Part shown: piece by piece, positions 21,557-35,400 of the stretch
How positions within the stretch are numbered: the stretch's first letter is position 1
How the letters are laid out: every line of letters begins with the position of its first letter
Source: Ancistrus triradiatus
Taxonomy: Eukaryota; Chordata; Actinopteri; Siluriformes; Loricariidae
Assembly: GCA_025084515.1 (NCBI GenBank)
Contig: JAJAGP010003178.1
Span: forward strand, 1-64,000
Length of the DNA: 64,000 nucleotides
Reading direction: 5' to 3'
The notes under the pieces: model-generated
What the model was told of the DNA's origin: nothing
Database searches by the model: none
The model's input: only the letters and a program-made list of their open reading frames with translations
Program-made: the position numbers and the translations under genes

Positions 21557-24500
21557 GCTAGAAAGTTTGTGAACCCTTTAGAATTTTCTATATTTCTGCA
21601 TAAATATGACCTAAAACATCATCAGGTTTTCCCCAAGTCCTAAAAGTCCTAAAAGTACATAAAGAGAAGCCAGTATAAAAAAACTATTGAGACAAAAATA
21701 TTATACTTGGTCATTTATGTATTGAGGAAAATGATCCAATATTACATATTAGTGAGTGGAAAAACTATGTGAACCTTTGCTTTCAGTATCTGTTGTGACA
21801 AACCCCCCAAACCCCCCTCCCCGACCCCTGTGCAGCAATAACTGCAACTAAACATTTCCTGTTAGTCTTTTTTAGCCCATTTTTAGGTGACTTGTGTGCT
21901 TAGGATCGTTGTCTTGCTGCATGACCCACCTTCTCTTGAGATTCAGTTCATGGACAGATGTCATGACATTTTCTTTTAGAATTCTCTGATATCATCATTG
22001 TTCCATCAATGATGGCAAGCCGTCCTGGCCCAGATGCAGAAAAACAGGCCCAAACCATGATACTACCACCACCATGTTTCACAGATGGGATAAGGTTCTT
22101 ATGCTGGAATGCAGTGTTTTCCTTTCTCGAAACATAATGCTTTCTTTTAAACCAAAAATTTCTATTTTGGTCTCATCCATCCACAAAAACATTCTTCAAT
22201 TATCTTTCTGGCTTGTCCACGTGATCTTTAGCAAACTGCAGACGAGCAACAATGTTCTTTTTGGAGAGCAGTGGCTTTTTCCTTACAACCCTGCCATGCA
22301 CACCATTGTTGTTCAGTATTCTTCTGATGGTGGACTCATGCACATTAACATTAGCCAATATCAGAGAGGGCTTCAGTTGTTTAGAATTTACCCTGGAGTC
22401 CTTAGTGACCTCGTCAACTATTACATGCCTTGCTCTTGGAGTGATCTTTGTTGGTCGACCACTCCTGGGGAGGGTAACAATGGTCTTGAATTTCCTCCAT
22501 TTGTACACAATCTGTCTGACTGTGCATTGGTCGAGTTCTGACTATTTAGAGATGGTTTTGTAACCTTTTCCAGTCTGATGAGCATCAACAACTCTTTTTC
22601 TGAGCTCCTCAGAAATCTCATTTGTTTGAGTCATGATACATTTCCACAAATATGAGCTGTGTAGAGCAGACTTTGATAGATCCCTGTTCTTTAAATAAAA
22701 CAGGTTGCCCACTCACACCTGATTATCATCCCATTCAAATTAACTGCTAATCCTAGAGTTTCACATACTTTTGCCACTCACTAATATGTAATATTGGATC
22801 ATTTTCCTCAATAAATAAATGAATGTATAATATTTTTGTGTCATTTGTTTAATTGGGTTCTCTTTATCTACTTTAGGACTTGTGTGAAAATCTGATGATG
22901 TTTAGGTCATATTTATGCAAAAACAAAAGGGTTCACAAACTTTAAAGCACCACATTTTTTGCTGCTCAATTTGATCTTAAGCATATAGTTTTTGCATTAA
23001 AATATCCCACACAGCTACACAAGGGGACAATGTAAGCTTCAGAAGAATATATGTATTACTGTTTAATAATTCAATAACATTATTGTCATCGTGTCTTACC
23101 TTGTTTGCTACAGAACATCAGAAGGCTACCTTAGGTGCTGCATTCAGAACACAAAAAATAACTGTGATTACAAGAATGATACCTTTTTAATGCTAAACAT
23201 TAAATGTATTAGGTTATAAGAAACAACATGTGCAAGCTGTCATATCATGTGTCATCTGACGAACTATGTTTGTGTGTTTACATGGCAGAATCTGCAATAT
23301 GTTTATACATCTATATATTTTTTTCCCATAGATGTCAGTGTGTCAGCATGTGCTGATGTGCACAGTCCATACGAAGTGGTCCCTTTTGGTTCACCAGTCA
23401 CAGCTTCCTGCCACATTAAAGAAGACTGTCCACTAACAAAAGACCAAGAATTTGTAGTGAAGTGGAATCTCAATGCTGCTTTAATCTACAGCAGTAAAGG
23501 AAGCCAGGATAAGAAAGACTATGAAATCCTCATATCCAACTTCTCTGAGAGCCGAGCAGAACTGGAGTGTTTGGTCTGCTTACAGGATAATTGCAACATA
23601 GTAGGCGGTGTTACAATCAAAACAGCACGTAAGGACTTTTTTGTATGGGTTTTCTTATACACACTGTTCTCACCCAATGATCATTACTGAGCTGAGAATT
23701 AAAGTACATCTGTCCTCTCATTTGACATCATTATATTAGTATTATTATTATTTTTACATCCAAGAAAATACTAAAATGCCCAAGTCTGGCTCACATGGAA
23801 GAACAACTATCCCTAAATTGTCCCAAGTACTAATAAATTATGTTTTAGAGTTAATTTGCTGGGTTTTTTTTGTTTGTTTGTTGTTTTTTGTCATTTATTT
23901 AATAATGTCCCATGGTCATAGAAACCCCTGGTTTGGTGTCACTGACCTAACCCCCATGACTCAAGAAGTGAGGTGGCAAGACAGAAACACATTGCATCAG
24001 CAGAGGTAGGGTATGAACTAGGTGGCTCAGTATGTTCAGTACTGCTCTACCACTGAGGCACTCTGGTAGTCCACCTCTGGTGAGGTGAGATTTGAGTTGC
24101 ATTGTTTTGGGTAGATATTTATATTTTCATTTAGCAGATGCAATTACAATTGATACAAAGCACCCGACATGCCCGACAGTACCATGACCTCTGCACCACC
24201 ATCAGATAAACATATAGCTTTATCAGTCTCCGAATTTACATGGATTTACACATCTGTGAACTGGATTTATTTGTTTATTTAACATTGCATTAGGATCAAT
24301 GACTAGGTTACAGCAATACCTTGATACATCCACTACGTTGCCTAATTCAGGATTAATATCCTGAATTTCCACCTCTCCAGATGGTTTCTGAGTCTCAGAG
24401 TACCTTGGGTCATGGGAGCTGGGTCTGTGGGGAGTTCCAGACCAGGGGTGCTCCCATGGGACAATTAATAGCCAAACCCGTCATAAAACATTAAAATTTA

Positions 24501-27500
24501 GGGTATTTATAAATGATTTTGACTGTGTCCCAAACTGTATACTCCAATGCTAAATGGCATGTCAAATTAGTGTCCTACTGGATCATGTTGTTGGTATTCT
24601 GGCACACTATGTAGTACACAGTATACAATTTGGCATGAAGACTTTTGTTTGTTAGCAGGTTGGCAGCTGGGATTTAACGCTTCTCATCACTCATTCATTC
24701 ATTTTCATTAATCCTGCTCTGCTTAATTCAATTCAGCCTCATGGGAAGCTAGAGTGCAGAGCAGGAACCAACCATAGGGCACCAATTCATCGCAGAACAC
24801 ACTTGCACACACACATGAACACTCACACATATTGGGATACTTTATAGAGACCAATTAATCTAACACAGCCTTTTGGTTGTTGGAGGAACCCAGACTACCC
24901 CAGGAAACCCACACAGAACAGGAACACATGCAAACTCCGCATGTGTTCCTCGGTTCTGGGTCGAGCATTGAACCTTGGTTTCTGAAAGCTGTGTGGCTAT
25001 AGCTCTAAGAACTGCTCCATTGTGTAGCCCAAAATAATATAATTATGAGATGAGAGCACATTAATGGCAACACAGTGGTCTAATTACCAGTTGTAAACTT
25101 AGGTTTTATTAATTGGACCGATCCAACAAGATTTTTTTTTTTTTTTTTATTTATGATGATTGCTGTTTTTATGTTGTACATTTCACAAATAGCAATGGTT
25201 TTCCCATACAGTTACTACACCAAAAGTTGCTAGGTGGCTTTTAGAACAAGTGGCTCATTTTTTAATTTGTAGTCGTGATTTCTTTTTAAAGGCCCTCCAT
25301 CAGCTCCGCAGAACTTGAATTGTCAGTTAAATCTCACTGAGCCATGTATTCTGTTGTGTAAATGGGACCCTGGTCAAGAAACAGAGGATATTCCAGTAAA
25401 ATACACCCTCCAAACTGAAAACAGGTATATATGTTGTACCTGTATAATCACCTTGTCTTTTGATGCATTCCATCACATTTATATTCAGATTCAACAATTG
25501 ATTTGTTGGGTTTTTTCCAGTGTGTCATCCCAGAAGCTCACTTATACTCCAGAAGCTAAGGAGCACTTCTTCAAGGTTCCACGTGTCAGCTTCAGTGTTT
25601 TTACCAAGTTGAAAGTTTCTGTGGTGGCAGAGAATGCCGTGGGACAAGCTACCTCTGAGCTAGTTCTGATGCCTTTGGAAACAGGTTAGAACAGCACTTC
25701 AGGGAATTATACGAGGCTATTGTGATTTCTCACTGGTTATCTATATATATTCATTATTTGTTTCCTTCACAGCTACGTTTGATGCTCCACAGATTCTTGC
25801 GATTGGATCAAACAAGTTTGGCTGCCTACTGCACATTTGGAGTCTCGCAGAAAACCAGAAGTGGATAAGCAAGGCTTTCCTTGTAGAGATAAACCTTAAA
25901 CCCATAAATAACATGGACAAAGAAATTGTAATAACCTTTACTACCACATCATTTCCACACTTAAGTTTTCAGTAACAATATGTGGTTGCAGAAATTCAGT
26001 TCATGCTGAAATATCTCATTACAAATTCCATATGTGTCAGTTTCTTATATGTTAGAGTTGCGTGAAAATAATAGTTAGCAACATATAAAACTAAAACTCA
26101 TCAGAAAGGGCAGGAATTCTGTTGAACTGAATTGTGAATTCTAAATGTGATCTTACCTTCAAACTGGGTCATAATTATACAAATCCTGCTTAAAATATTG
26201 ATTAATCTTATCCCTGGCTAGAAATTGTTTACAAACCATAGTGCTGAACAGCTGGTAGAAGTTACATTAACATCTCCCAGAGCTGTTGATCAACCTTGGA
26301 GAACAGTGAGAAACTTTAGACTTTATCTCTTGCATGAACATTCCCCTTCAGGTCATTTCACAATATTTTATATTGGGTTATGGTCTGGACTCTCACTTGG
26401 CTATACCAGTATTTTGTGTTTATATGTATGTTGGCTCCTTCACATCCAACTTCAGTTAATATTCAGGGGATGTACTGTTACCATGATATTGTCCTGTAAA
26501 GTGTCTTGATACCATTTCTGATTGTCGTAAGACATCCAGTCCCAGCAAATTCATACAGTTGAGATGATATAGACTCTTAAACTATGATATATTTAGGTGT
26601 GTTCTTATTAATGTGTGTTGATTTCATTGTGTCCAATAGGTACTCTCCAGAAAAACCATACCTGGCAGGATACAGGTATGTGAACTGCTGGATGGGTTGA
26701 CGTATGAATCCAAGATGAGGATAAGGTATCACAGCAGTGGACCATGGAGTGAGTGGAGTCAACCTGAGATGGCTACCACACCCATTAAGGGTATTTATAG
26801 TTCTCTTCCATTATTTTTTAATAACTCCTCATATAAGATAATAAGTCAATGTTATTTATGTCATTTCACTCAATGTCTTTTTAAGTAATAATTTAAACAT
26901 ATGACACATATCATATTATTCTACAAAACCCACTTGCTTGAAAGTTTGTGAACACTTTAGAATTGTCTGCATAAATTTGACCTAAAACAACATTGAATTT
27001 TCAGGTCCTAAAAGTAGATAAATAGAAATACAATTAAACAAATGAGAAGAAGTGTTATATTTTGTCATTTATTTATTGAGGAAAATTATGCAATATTACA
27101 TATCTGTGAGTGGCAAAGATATGTAAACCTTTAGGATTAGCACTTAATTTAAACTTAATTTAATTTAAAGTCTGATCTTCAGAACATGTGTGTGGAAGTG
27201 TATTATGGTATGAACAAAAAAGCTTTCTGATGACCACAAATGCTCTAGAGGCTGGAAAAGATTACAACCCCATCTTTAATGTGTTTACACTCCATCATCA
27301 ACAAAGATCACTCCAAGAACAAGGCATGTAATTGTCAGTGAGCTCACAAAGAAACTCAGGGTAACATCTAAGCAACTAAAGGCCTCTCTCATGTTGTCTA
27401 ATGTTAATATGGGTCCACTGGCAGGAGAACAGTTTTGCTCTCCAAAAAGAACATTGCTGCCCATCAAGTGGCACATGGACAAAGGCTATTGAAAGAACAT

Positions 27501-28595
27501 TTTGTGGACGGATGAGACCAAATTATAACTTTTTGGCTTAAATGAGAAACGTTATGTCTGGAGAAAGAAAAAACACCGCAGAACATTCTAAGAACATTCT
27601 CTCATCTGTAAAATATGGTGGTGTTAGTAATATGGTTTTCGCCTGTTTTGCTGCATCAGGGCCAGGATGACTTGCCACCATGGATGGAGTTCTCAAAGAC
27701 AACGTCCTGATGTTAATTTAATAGAAGTGTCATACATGAAGTTAATGTAAAGAAACCCAACAACATACCTGAGTTGTATCAACAGTTACAGTTACTGCTG
27801 CACAGGGGGTCACACCAGATGCTGAAAGCAAAGGTTCACATACTTTTGCCACTCAATATGTAATATTTGATCATTTTCCTCAATAAATAAATATATGAAG
27901 TATAATATTTTGTCTCATTTGTTAATTGGATGCTGTTTTAAGACTTGTGTGAAGATCTGATGATGTTTTAGCTTTAGCTCTAGTTTTAGCTGATGAGTTT
28001 TTATTTTACACTGTCACCTCTGGCTGCTCATTTAGAGTTGAGACACTGCTTGTTGTAAAGCTGTTTTGAAAATTCAGGTATCTAATGTTAAAATAACTGT
28101 TTATATAAATTGAACCTGAATTGAAATCACTTAATTACTATGCTGGAATGTGGCCCTCCAGGATTGGAGTTGTGCAGCCTGAAAGTGCAGGTCTCTAAAT
28201 AAAACAGTTTGACAAGTAATAAAACCATTAATGATGCAAAAAAGGAAAAATTAAAAAAAAATAAAAAATATTGAATAACTTATATGTGAATTCAGATTTT
28301 CACAAATGTCATCAGGAAAATGAAGAAGAATCTTTATTTTGGCATGTTTTTAAGAAGCGTGGGTTTAATAAAAAAAATTTAATAATAATAATTATTATTA
28401 TTATTCTCCATGAATATATGTTGCTTTTATTAAAATTTAAAAATGTACTAAATTTATGAAATTGTATTTGAAAATACATATCTATAGTACGAAATGTCTA
28501 CTGTTGACATATATCTATCTATCTATCTATATCTATATATATATATAAATAAAAAAATAAATAAAAAAAAATATATATATATATATAAAATATAT

Positions 28596-28661
<66 letters not shown>

Positions 28662-29321
28662 ATTTTAGACAATTACTGTTGCAAATAAAAAAATGCATAT
28701 CACATTCATTTGAAATATTTCAAATTACCATTACCAAAATCTAATTTGCCATTAACCCAAATGTAAGGCAGCAGAATCATTTGAAATCTTAGTCTTGCTC
28801 TGACCAGTCTTTTGACTGCAGTATAAACTATGAACACTTCATATGAGCTCCTGTAACTACAACAATCAATCGCATCCTCTTGGTATTTGGTTGTAATTTA
28901 AATTCAAAGCAATCCACATAACACAGCAGGACTAGTGCTTGGCATATAGAAGAGTCAGTGGAATCCATTCCAGATATCTCATAGAAGGAATAAGAAAACA
29001 GTATCCCTGCTGCTGTGAGTTGTTTTTAATATGAGCTCAGGTTGACTCTAAAGCCAATTTTTCCAACCTTTCACTCCTTGAGTATAAAATATAGATATTT
29101 TATGGATACAGTGCATTTGCTTAGCAACAGCTCGATTTATAAACGTATCAACGGGTCTCTCACCTGATTGCAGGTCAAGCAAAATTGAGTTAATTCAGAT
29201 CCACCAAGACATGAATCCTGGGAAAAAGCAGGCACAATGTTATTGATAAACTTTATTGCTGATCCTAGAAGCTTGAATTAATTCTGTCTGAAGTCAGGTC
29301 TAATGTTTTACAACCAAACTT

Positions 29322-29375
<54 letters not shown>

Positions 29376-31603
29376 CAACTCGCATTAAAATATAGCACTA
29401 TAATTGGCATAATTGCATAAAGTAAATCATTTACATCTTTTAGTAAGAAAAGTGTGGGTCAGGTTATAACTGTCTTTTGATGGTATTAATTTATACTCTT
29501 GAACTATTTTAGTCTAAATAAAGCAGACTCACACTAAATGTATATATTGGTATCGACCCCACCTTGTATTCTGCATTGTTAAGCAGAAACAGAACAAACA
29601 TCACATTAAGACAAGCAAAATAAAGAAGAACAACTCTTTTCTTATTATATACGATATATATTTGTAAACCTAAGTCTTTTTGTAATCTAACATATTCATA
29701 TGTATCTTGCTATCTACAAATTATTTAGAGTGCAGTATTTGAGATGTGAGAACAGTCTGTGCTATGGTGTCTCTAAAAGCTTTACTTAATGACAGCACAA
29801 GTAGATGATAAAAGCCTTAATGTACTGATGTGCCCTATACTAGCCATTCTCTTTTCAGCTCCCACTGGTCGACTGGTCACATTGCTGAAGCTACAAGGGC
29901 AGCCAGGAAACAGGAATCAGACAGCTCAGCTTTTCTGGAAGGTGAGAACCCAACAAATACAACACTTCCCAAAGCTGTGAGGGATTGGTTATTGGAGCCA
30001 AAAGCTCCATGAACTAATCGATTTTAAATTTTGGCTTTTTACAAGCACGGTCACTCCTGTGTCAGTGGCATGTTGATGACCAGAAACAAGCAGATATTAA
30101 ACAATATGGATTGATTTTGTACAGTACAATTACCTAAGCCATTACTAACAAATAAAAATAAAGTAACAGCAAAACTTAACATTTAGATAAATTGCTAAAA
30201 CAGAGCTTAAGATCCAAAATCCTTACACAGATGCTTATATTCCTTATTAATACTAGGGTTCATCTGAAGTACCGTCTACTTATAAAGGTTAAATTCTCTA
30301 AAAATTAAACAAACCAAGAAAATTTAATAGTTCCACTCATCCTTTAATGAAAAAACTGGATTTGGGGTTTTCACCTTTCTAAAGATGTTACTACAGCCTT
30401 GTGGACAATCGCATACAGAACAATTCCTAATGCAGAAGGTGTTAGGAATCTAAACCAGCAAACTGCTTGCACTGTTGAAGACACTATGTTAAAGGGACAT
30501 ATTTGAATTATTGCCATTTCGAGAGAACATACATATACGACCTTAATACACTGTCCAGATAATGCATGTCTACTTAATACTACAAAATTACGGACTCTTA
30601 GGTGGCGCAGCAGCAATTCGCTAGCCTTCAGTCACTGTGACCCCAGTTCAAGTCTCGGTAGCTCCTTCTGTCAGGCCTGGAATAGACAAAGTCGGACCTT
30701 ACTGATGGACTGATGGCCAGACAGGAGAGCATCCTTTGGCATTGCAACAGCCTTCCAAGGCCAGAGTAATGAAGTGGTGCCTTGTACTGGTTACGCATTT
30801 ACTTGCACTCTGTGAACTCTATGATAAGATCCAGATCTGGACAAAGCAGCGGTAAAATGGGAAATTAATAATAAAAATAGTAGGTGAAGTTGGTATAATG
30901 TAAATTAATTAAGAATAGGGCAGGTGTAGCTAATAAAATTTGCCTTAACATTCAAAAAAGTGTGCAATTTAAAGTTTTCCAGATACACAGTGAAAGAGAT
31001 TACTTTTATTGTTTACTTGTATGTTTGAAATCCGAAAGATCTTGAAACTGTTTGCAAAATGATTCCAAAACTTGTCTCTCACCTAGCACGTCCAACACTT
31101 GAATTTACTTTTTTTTCCAAGAAATAAAGCTTACAGATACTTGCATTAGAAAGTTTCATACATTTATTTTATTTTCTTCTTTCTGTTCACTTGCATGATC
31201 TTTTCATTCCATTTTGAAATTGCTTAAACTTGCTGTCATATATGATTAAGAAGTCTCAAAATGTGTTTACTGGTTTTCAGATGGTAAGGGCTACAAATGG
31301 TGTGACGACTGTAAGGGCTTGACTACCTTGATAAAACCATTGTTTTGCAATGCTCCTCCAGATATTTATGTCACAATCGTGTTCTTTCAGCCATCTTCGC
31401 AGTTTCGTGCGAACAGCATGAACGTGTCGTATGCTGTCTCACTGAAGGGGAAGAACGTGTGTGTCACAGTTCAGCAACACTGCTCTTTCCCAATCCCGGC
31501 AAGGAGCAGGAACGTCTTGCTGACGGCTATGAACGCAGCAGGGAAGTCCAACCCTACTGATGTGCTAGTGTACAGACGCACAGGTAGCTTTTACACGTTG
31601 TGT

Positions 31604-31667
<64 letters not shown>

Positions 31668-32435
31668 AACACTGTGTGTTTACACTGAAATTTTGCATTG
31701 CTTTCCTTTTCTATTGCAAGTCTATTGTTCATATACAAATACAAAATTGATGTTGTATATTTCTATATTTTCTATGTATCTGTTAATATATACTGTGTAT
31801 ATATATATAATATGTTTAAGGATATAATGCAGATCCTTAACAGTTTCACACTTTACTGCAGATCCAAAAATGCCTTTTACTTTTCCTCTTTTTTTTCTCA
31901 GCGTAAGTATATAAAAATAAACAATATAATGAATAAATATAGACTGATTGTGTTTGATTTTCAGACATGGATCCTGTCACTTTTCTGAGAGCTCTTCCAG
32001 AATCTGAAGACTCCCTGTTGACAGAATGGACAAGTCTGGTTCCGTCAGCTGTTAGTGCTTTTGTATTAGAGTGGAAAGCACTGACTGAGGAAAACTCTGA
32101 TCTTCTCTTCTTCGAAATTGTGGACAAAAATCAGACCAGCTTTGTAATCTCAGGTAAAAATGAAATTCTCTGCCTTGAATCCAAATCTCATATATTAGTG
32201 TTTGCTTGGTGTAAGTGCTCTGACTCTTTGTATCGATTTCAGGTCTTGAGCCCTATACGCCTTATGAAATTTCTGTATATCCAAAGTATAAGGACGGTGT
32301 AGGTCGGTCCCGTAGCACCATTACATACACAAAGGAGAAAGGTACGCAACAGAGGACACTACAGCGCTTATGAATGTGTTTTAGATAATGATACAACACT
32401 TCCCTCTAGTGGACTAGTGCCAAATCTGTATCTGT

Positions 32436-32488
<53 letters not shown>

Positions 32489-35400
32489 CTGCTCTAACAA
32501 TGCTGATTGCATGATCACAGCCCCCTCTGTATCACCAACGATGAAATTTGGAGAGATCGGCCCTTCTTATGTGGAGATTTCCTGGGATGAAATCCCTTTG
32601 CAAGAGAGAAATGGAGTCATTACAGGCTATACGATTTTCTACTGGAATGAGAAAAACAATACAGGTATGTACAAATGTTGGGATGGTACCAATTTAAAGA
32701 CACAAAAAAATGTATTAACCAGTAACATCAGTTGATTTGATTTTCCTGGACAAAATTAAAGCAAGTATTAATAGATTTTGCAGTAGCTAGCACGGTCACC
32801 TCACAGCTCCAGAGATCCCAATTCCTGACTGGACTACACCTGTGTGTTCTCCCTGTGTGGGTTTCCTCCCACATTCCAAAAATATTTTAGATCAATTGAA
32901 TTGTCTGTCTGTCTGTCTACCCTGCAATAGTTTGGCACTCTGTCTAGGGTGATTCTCAATTTGTGCTCTAGGCTGCAGGTTATGCCCTGGCTCCCGCAAC
33001 CCTAAACTGGATTAAGTGGGTAAAAAATTAATGGATAAACGATTGATGGTTAAAGAGGACATATAGTAACTAACATGATAGTAAAGTTTCCTAAAATCAC
33101 AGCTCATAAAAGTTATATAAAAAACATAAGGAAACTGACCTTCACAAGTGATTAAAAATTGAAGAAATATTGAAAATATTAATTATAATTGAATACAGCA
33201 CATGGACATTTCACAGTTCTTCTTACTTATGTAAAGAGTGAATTGTAATTATGTATGTAATTCAATAATTGTATGTAATTCAATAGAAAATCTGTAAACT
33301 AAACAACAAAGTATGACATAATAGTTATAGCAATAAAAAATACACATGCTTAACCTTTTTTAAGTAAAAATAAGAATCCTCATTTATAACTTATTTTCAC
33401 TTACCTTGGAATTCGAACTTGTTCCAATTCCAATTTGTTCAAAAGTGAGAACCACATTTCCCCATAAGAAGTATTGTAAATAGGATTTATCCGTTCCTGA
33501 CCCTCAAATGTATTTACTGGTTAAAAACACGATTAAAAACACGAATAAAGCAAAGGAAGGTAATATAATAATAATAATCAATTAGTATATGAAATCATTT
33601 AAATATAAAGACATGAAATAAGTTCAAATTAAGTGAAACTTTCTAGCCACTGAGGCAAATGCAGTTTTGGCATTTCTTATCACTGGGACAGTGGCGCCAA
33701 GACTGAGTGTGTGTCTAATATCGCACCCGTGGACTTATATAATATAATATACATAATATAATAATACAATACAAAATACATAATAAGCTATGATCACGCC
33801 CTAGTTTGTCTTTGTCTTTTGGGTTTTATGGCAATTGGCATACTGCGTTGGTGCATAATCCCCACTGATTGGACTGGATTGTCTTTAGAAGATCACATCA
33901 TTGTTTTATTTATGTTCGAATTTGGAGGCAAATGTTTAATGTGCAAATTCTTTGAGTGAGGAGACGTTCGATTTCTGAGGTTCCGCTGTATTTTACAAAC
34001 AGCTGCCATTTGTCATTTGGGTTTTAGGAGTGGAAACTGTTGTACATTTCCTTGGCTGTTTTCCAATTAATTGGCATTGTTTTCATGAAGTCCTAGACAC
34101 TGAAGTAACAAAGACACATGTGGTCCTGAAACATCTTCAGCCTTCCTCCATCTACGAAATCATGCTCATGACTAGCTCCCAGGGTGGAAGTGTGAACAGC
34201 TCCACTGTGACTGTGAAAACCACATCTGTTGGTACGTAATGATTCCAGATTTTGATTGTTGCAAGATTGTTGGTTTCACATAAACAAGCTTTTTTAAAAT
34301 ACATGCCATTCTTTTCAGACGCCTTTGGATTAGTTCTAATTGTCATCCCGGCCTCCATTGGGATTTTTCTTCTCTTCTTTGCTGCATTTACCTGTTTCTG
34401 TAGTAATAAGTGGTGAGTCTTTTTGAAACACAAACCGATTAGTTTCAAACGCAAAGAACTAGGTTAGATTTAATTGTATTTTTGTTACAGGATAAAGAAG
34501 TATCTGTGGCCAATGATTCCAGATCCAGCCAATAGTAATATTAGGAAGTGGACAGCTGCTGAATCGCTGGAAGTATGATCAATTTGTTTTTGTGTCTTAT
34601 GCAACATATAGGAACATATTTCTGACATATTTCTGACGTTACTTATTTGTCTAGAACATGTCTCTTTTTACAGCATGTGAAAATGTCTTGCTGTTATGAG
34701 ACTGCAGTTATTACACTGACCTTCACATTTTTGTATGAGTTTATTTTAACCATTATATACTAATAGCCAAAAGTATATAGACACCCATTCTAATTACTGG
34801 ATTCATCCACACCCACAGTGGCACTATAGCATCGAGCTTCTCCACAGACAAACAATGGTGGTAGAAATGTTCATACTGAAGAGTTCAGAGACTTTAAATG
34901 TGGCACTGGCATAGAAAGTCACCTTTAGACAAGTCAATTAATCAGTCTGCCCTACCAGAGGTGATGCCGTCAACTCAACTCTATTTTTGTGAAGTGAGAT
35001 GATGTAGAGACAACAATGGCTCAGCCATGATATACAAGCTGGCTGGGCATGAAGTACTGTGCATATCACATAAAAATGTATATGCCTAGTTAATATTCAG
35101 ATGTCATATGTCAAACTATGGTTTCTATTTTCCAGAAACCATGCACTGTAGCATCTTTGGACTCTAGCTACCGATTTTTCTAATTAGTTTATCTTTCTAT
35201 TAATGTAGCTTGTATTTCTGCTTCCATATTGTATTGAGCATAAACAGCCACTATAAGCAATCTACAAACCACACAAAAATCACATAAATCAAATAATATG
35301 TGATATTACCTGCGCAAAGCACGCCATTTTTGGACTGCAGCTGCTAGAGCAATGGAGCATCTAGCAGTCAAACTGATTCATCTGCATTTGGCGGATGCAA

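Noticed and set aside
22074..22541. 155-residue plus-strand open frame
   Set aside because: Antisense of the family A transposase in copy 3. The same antisense frame recurs at 47369-47956.
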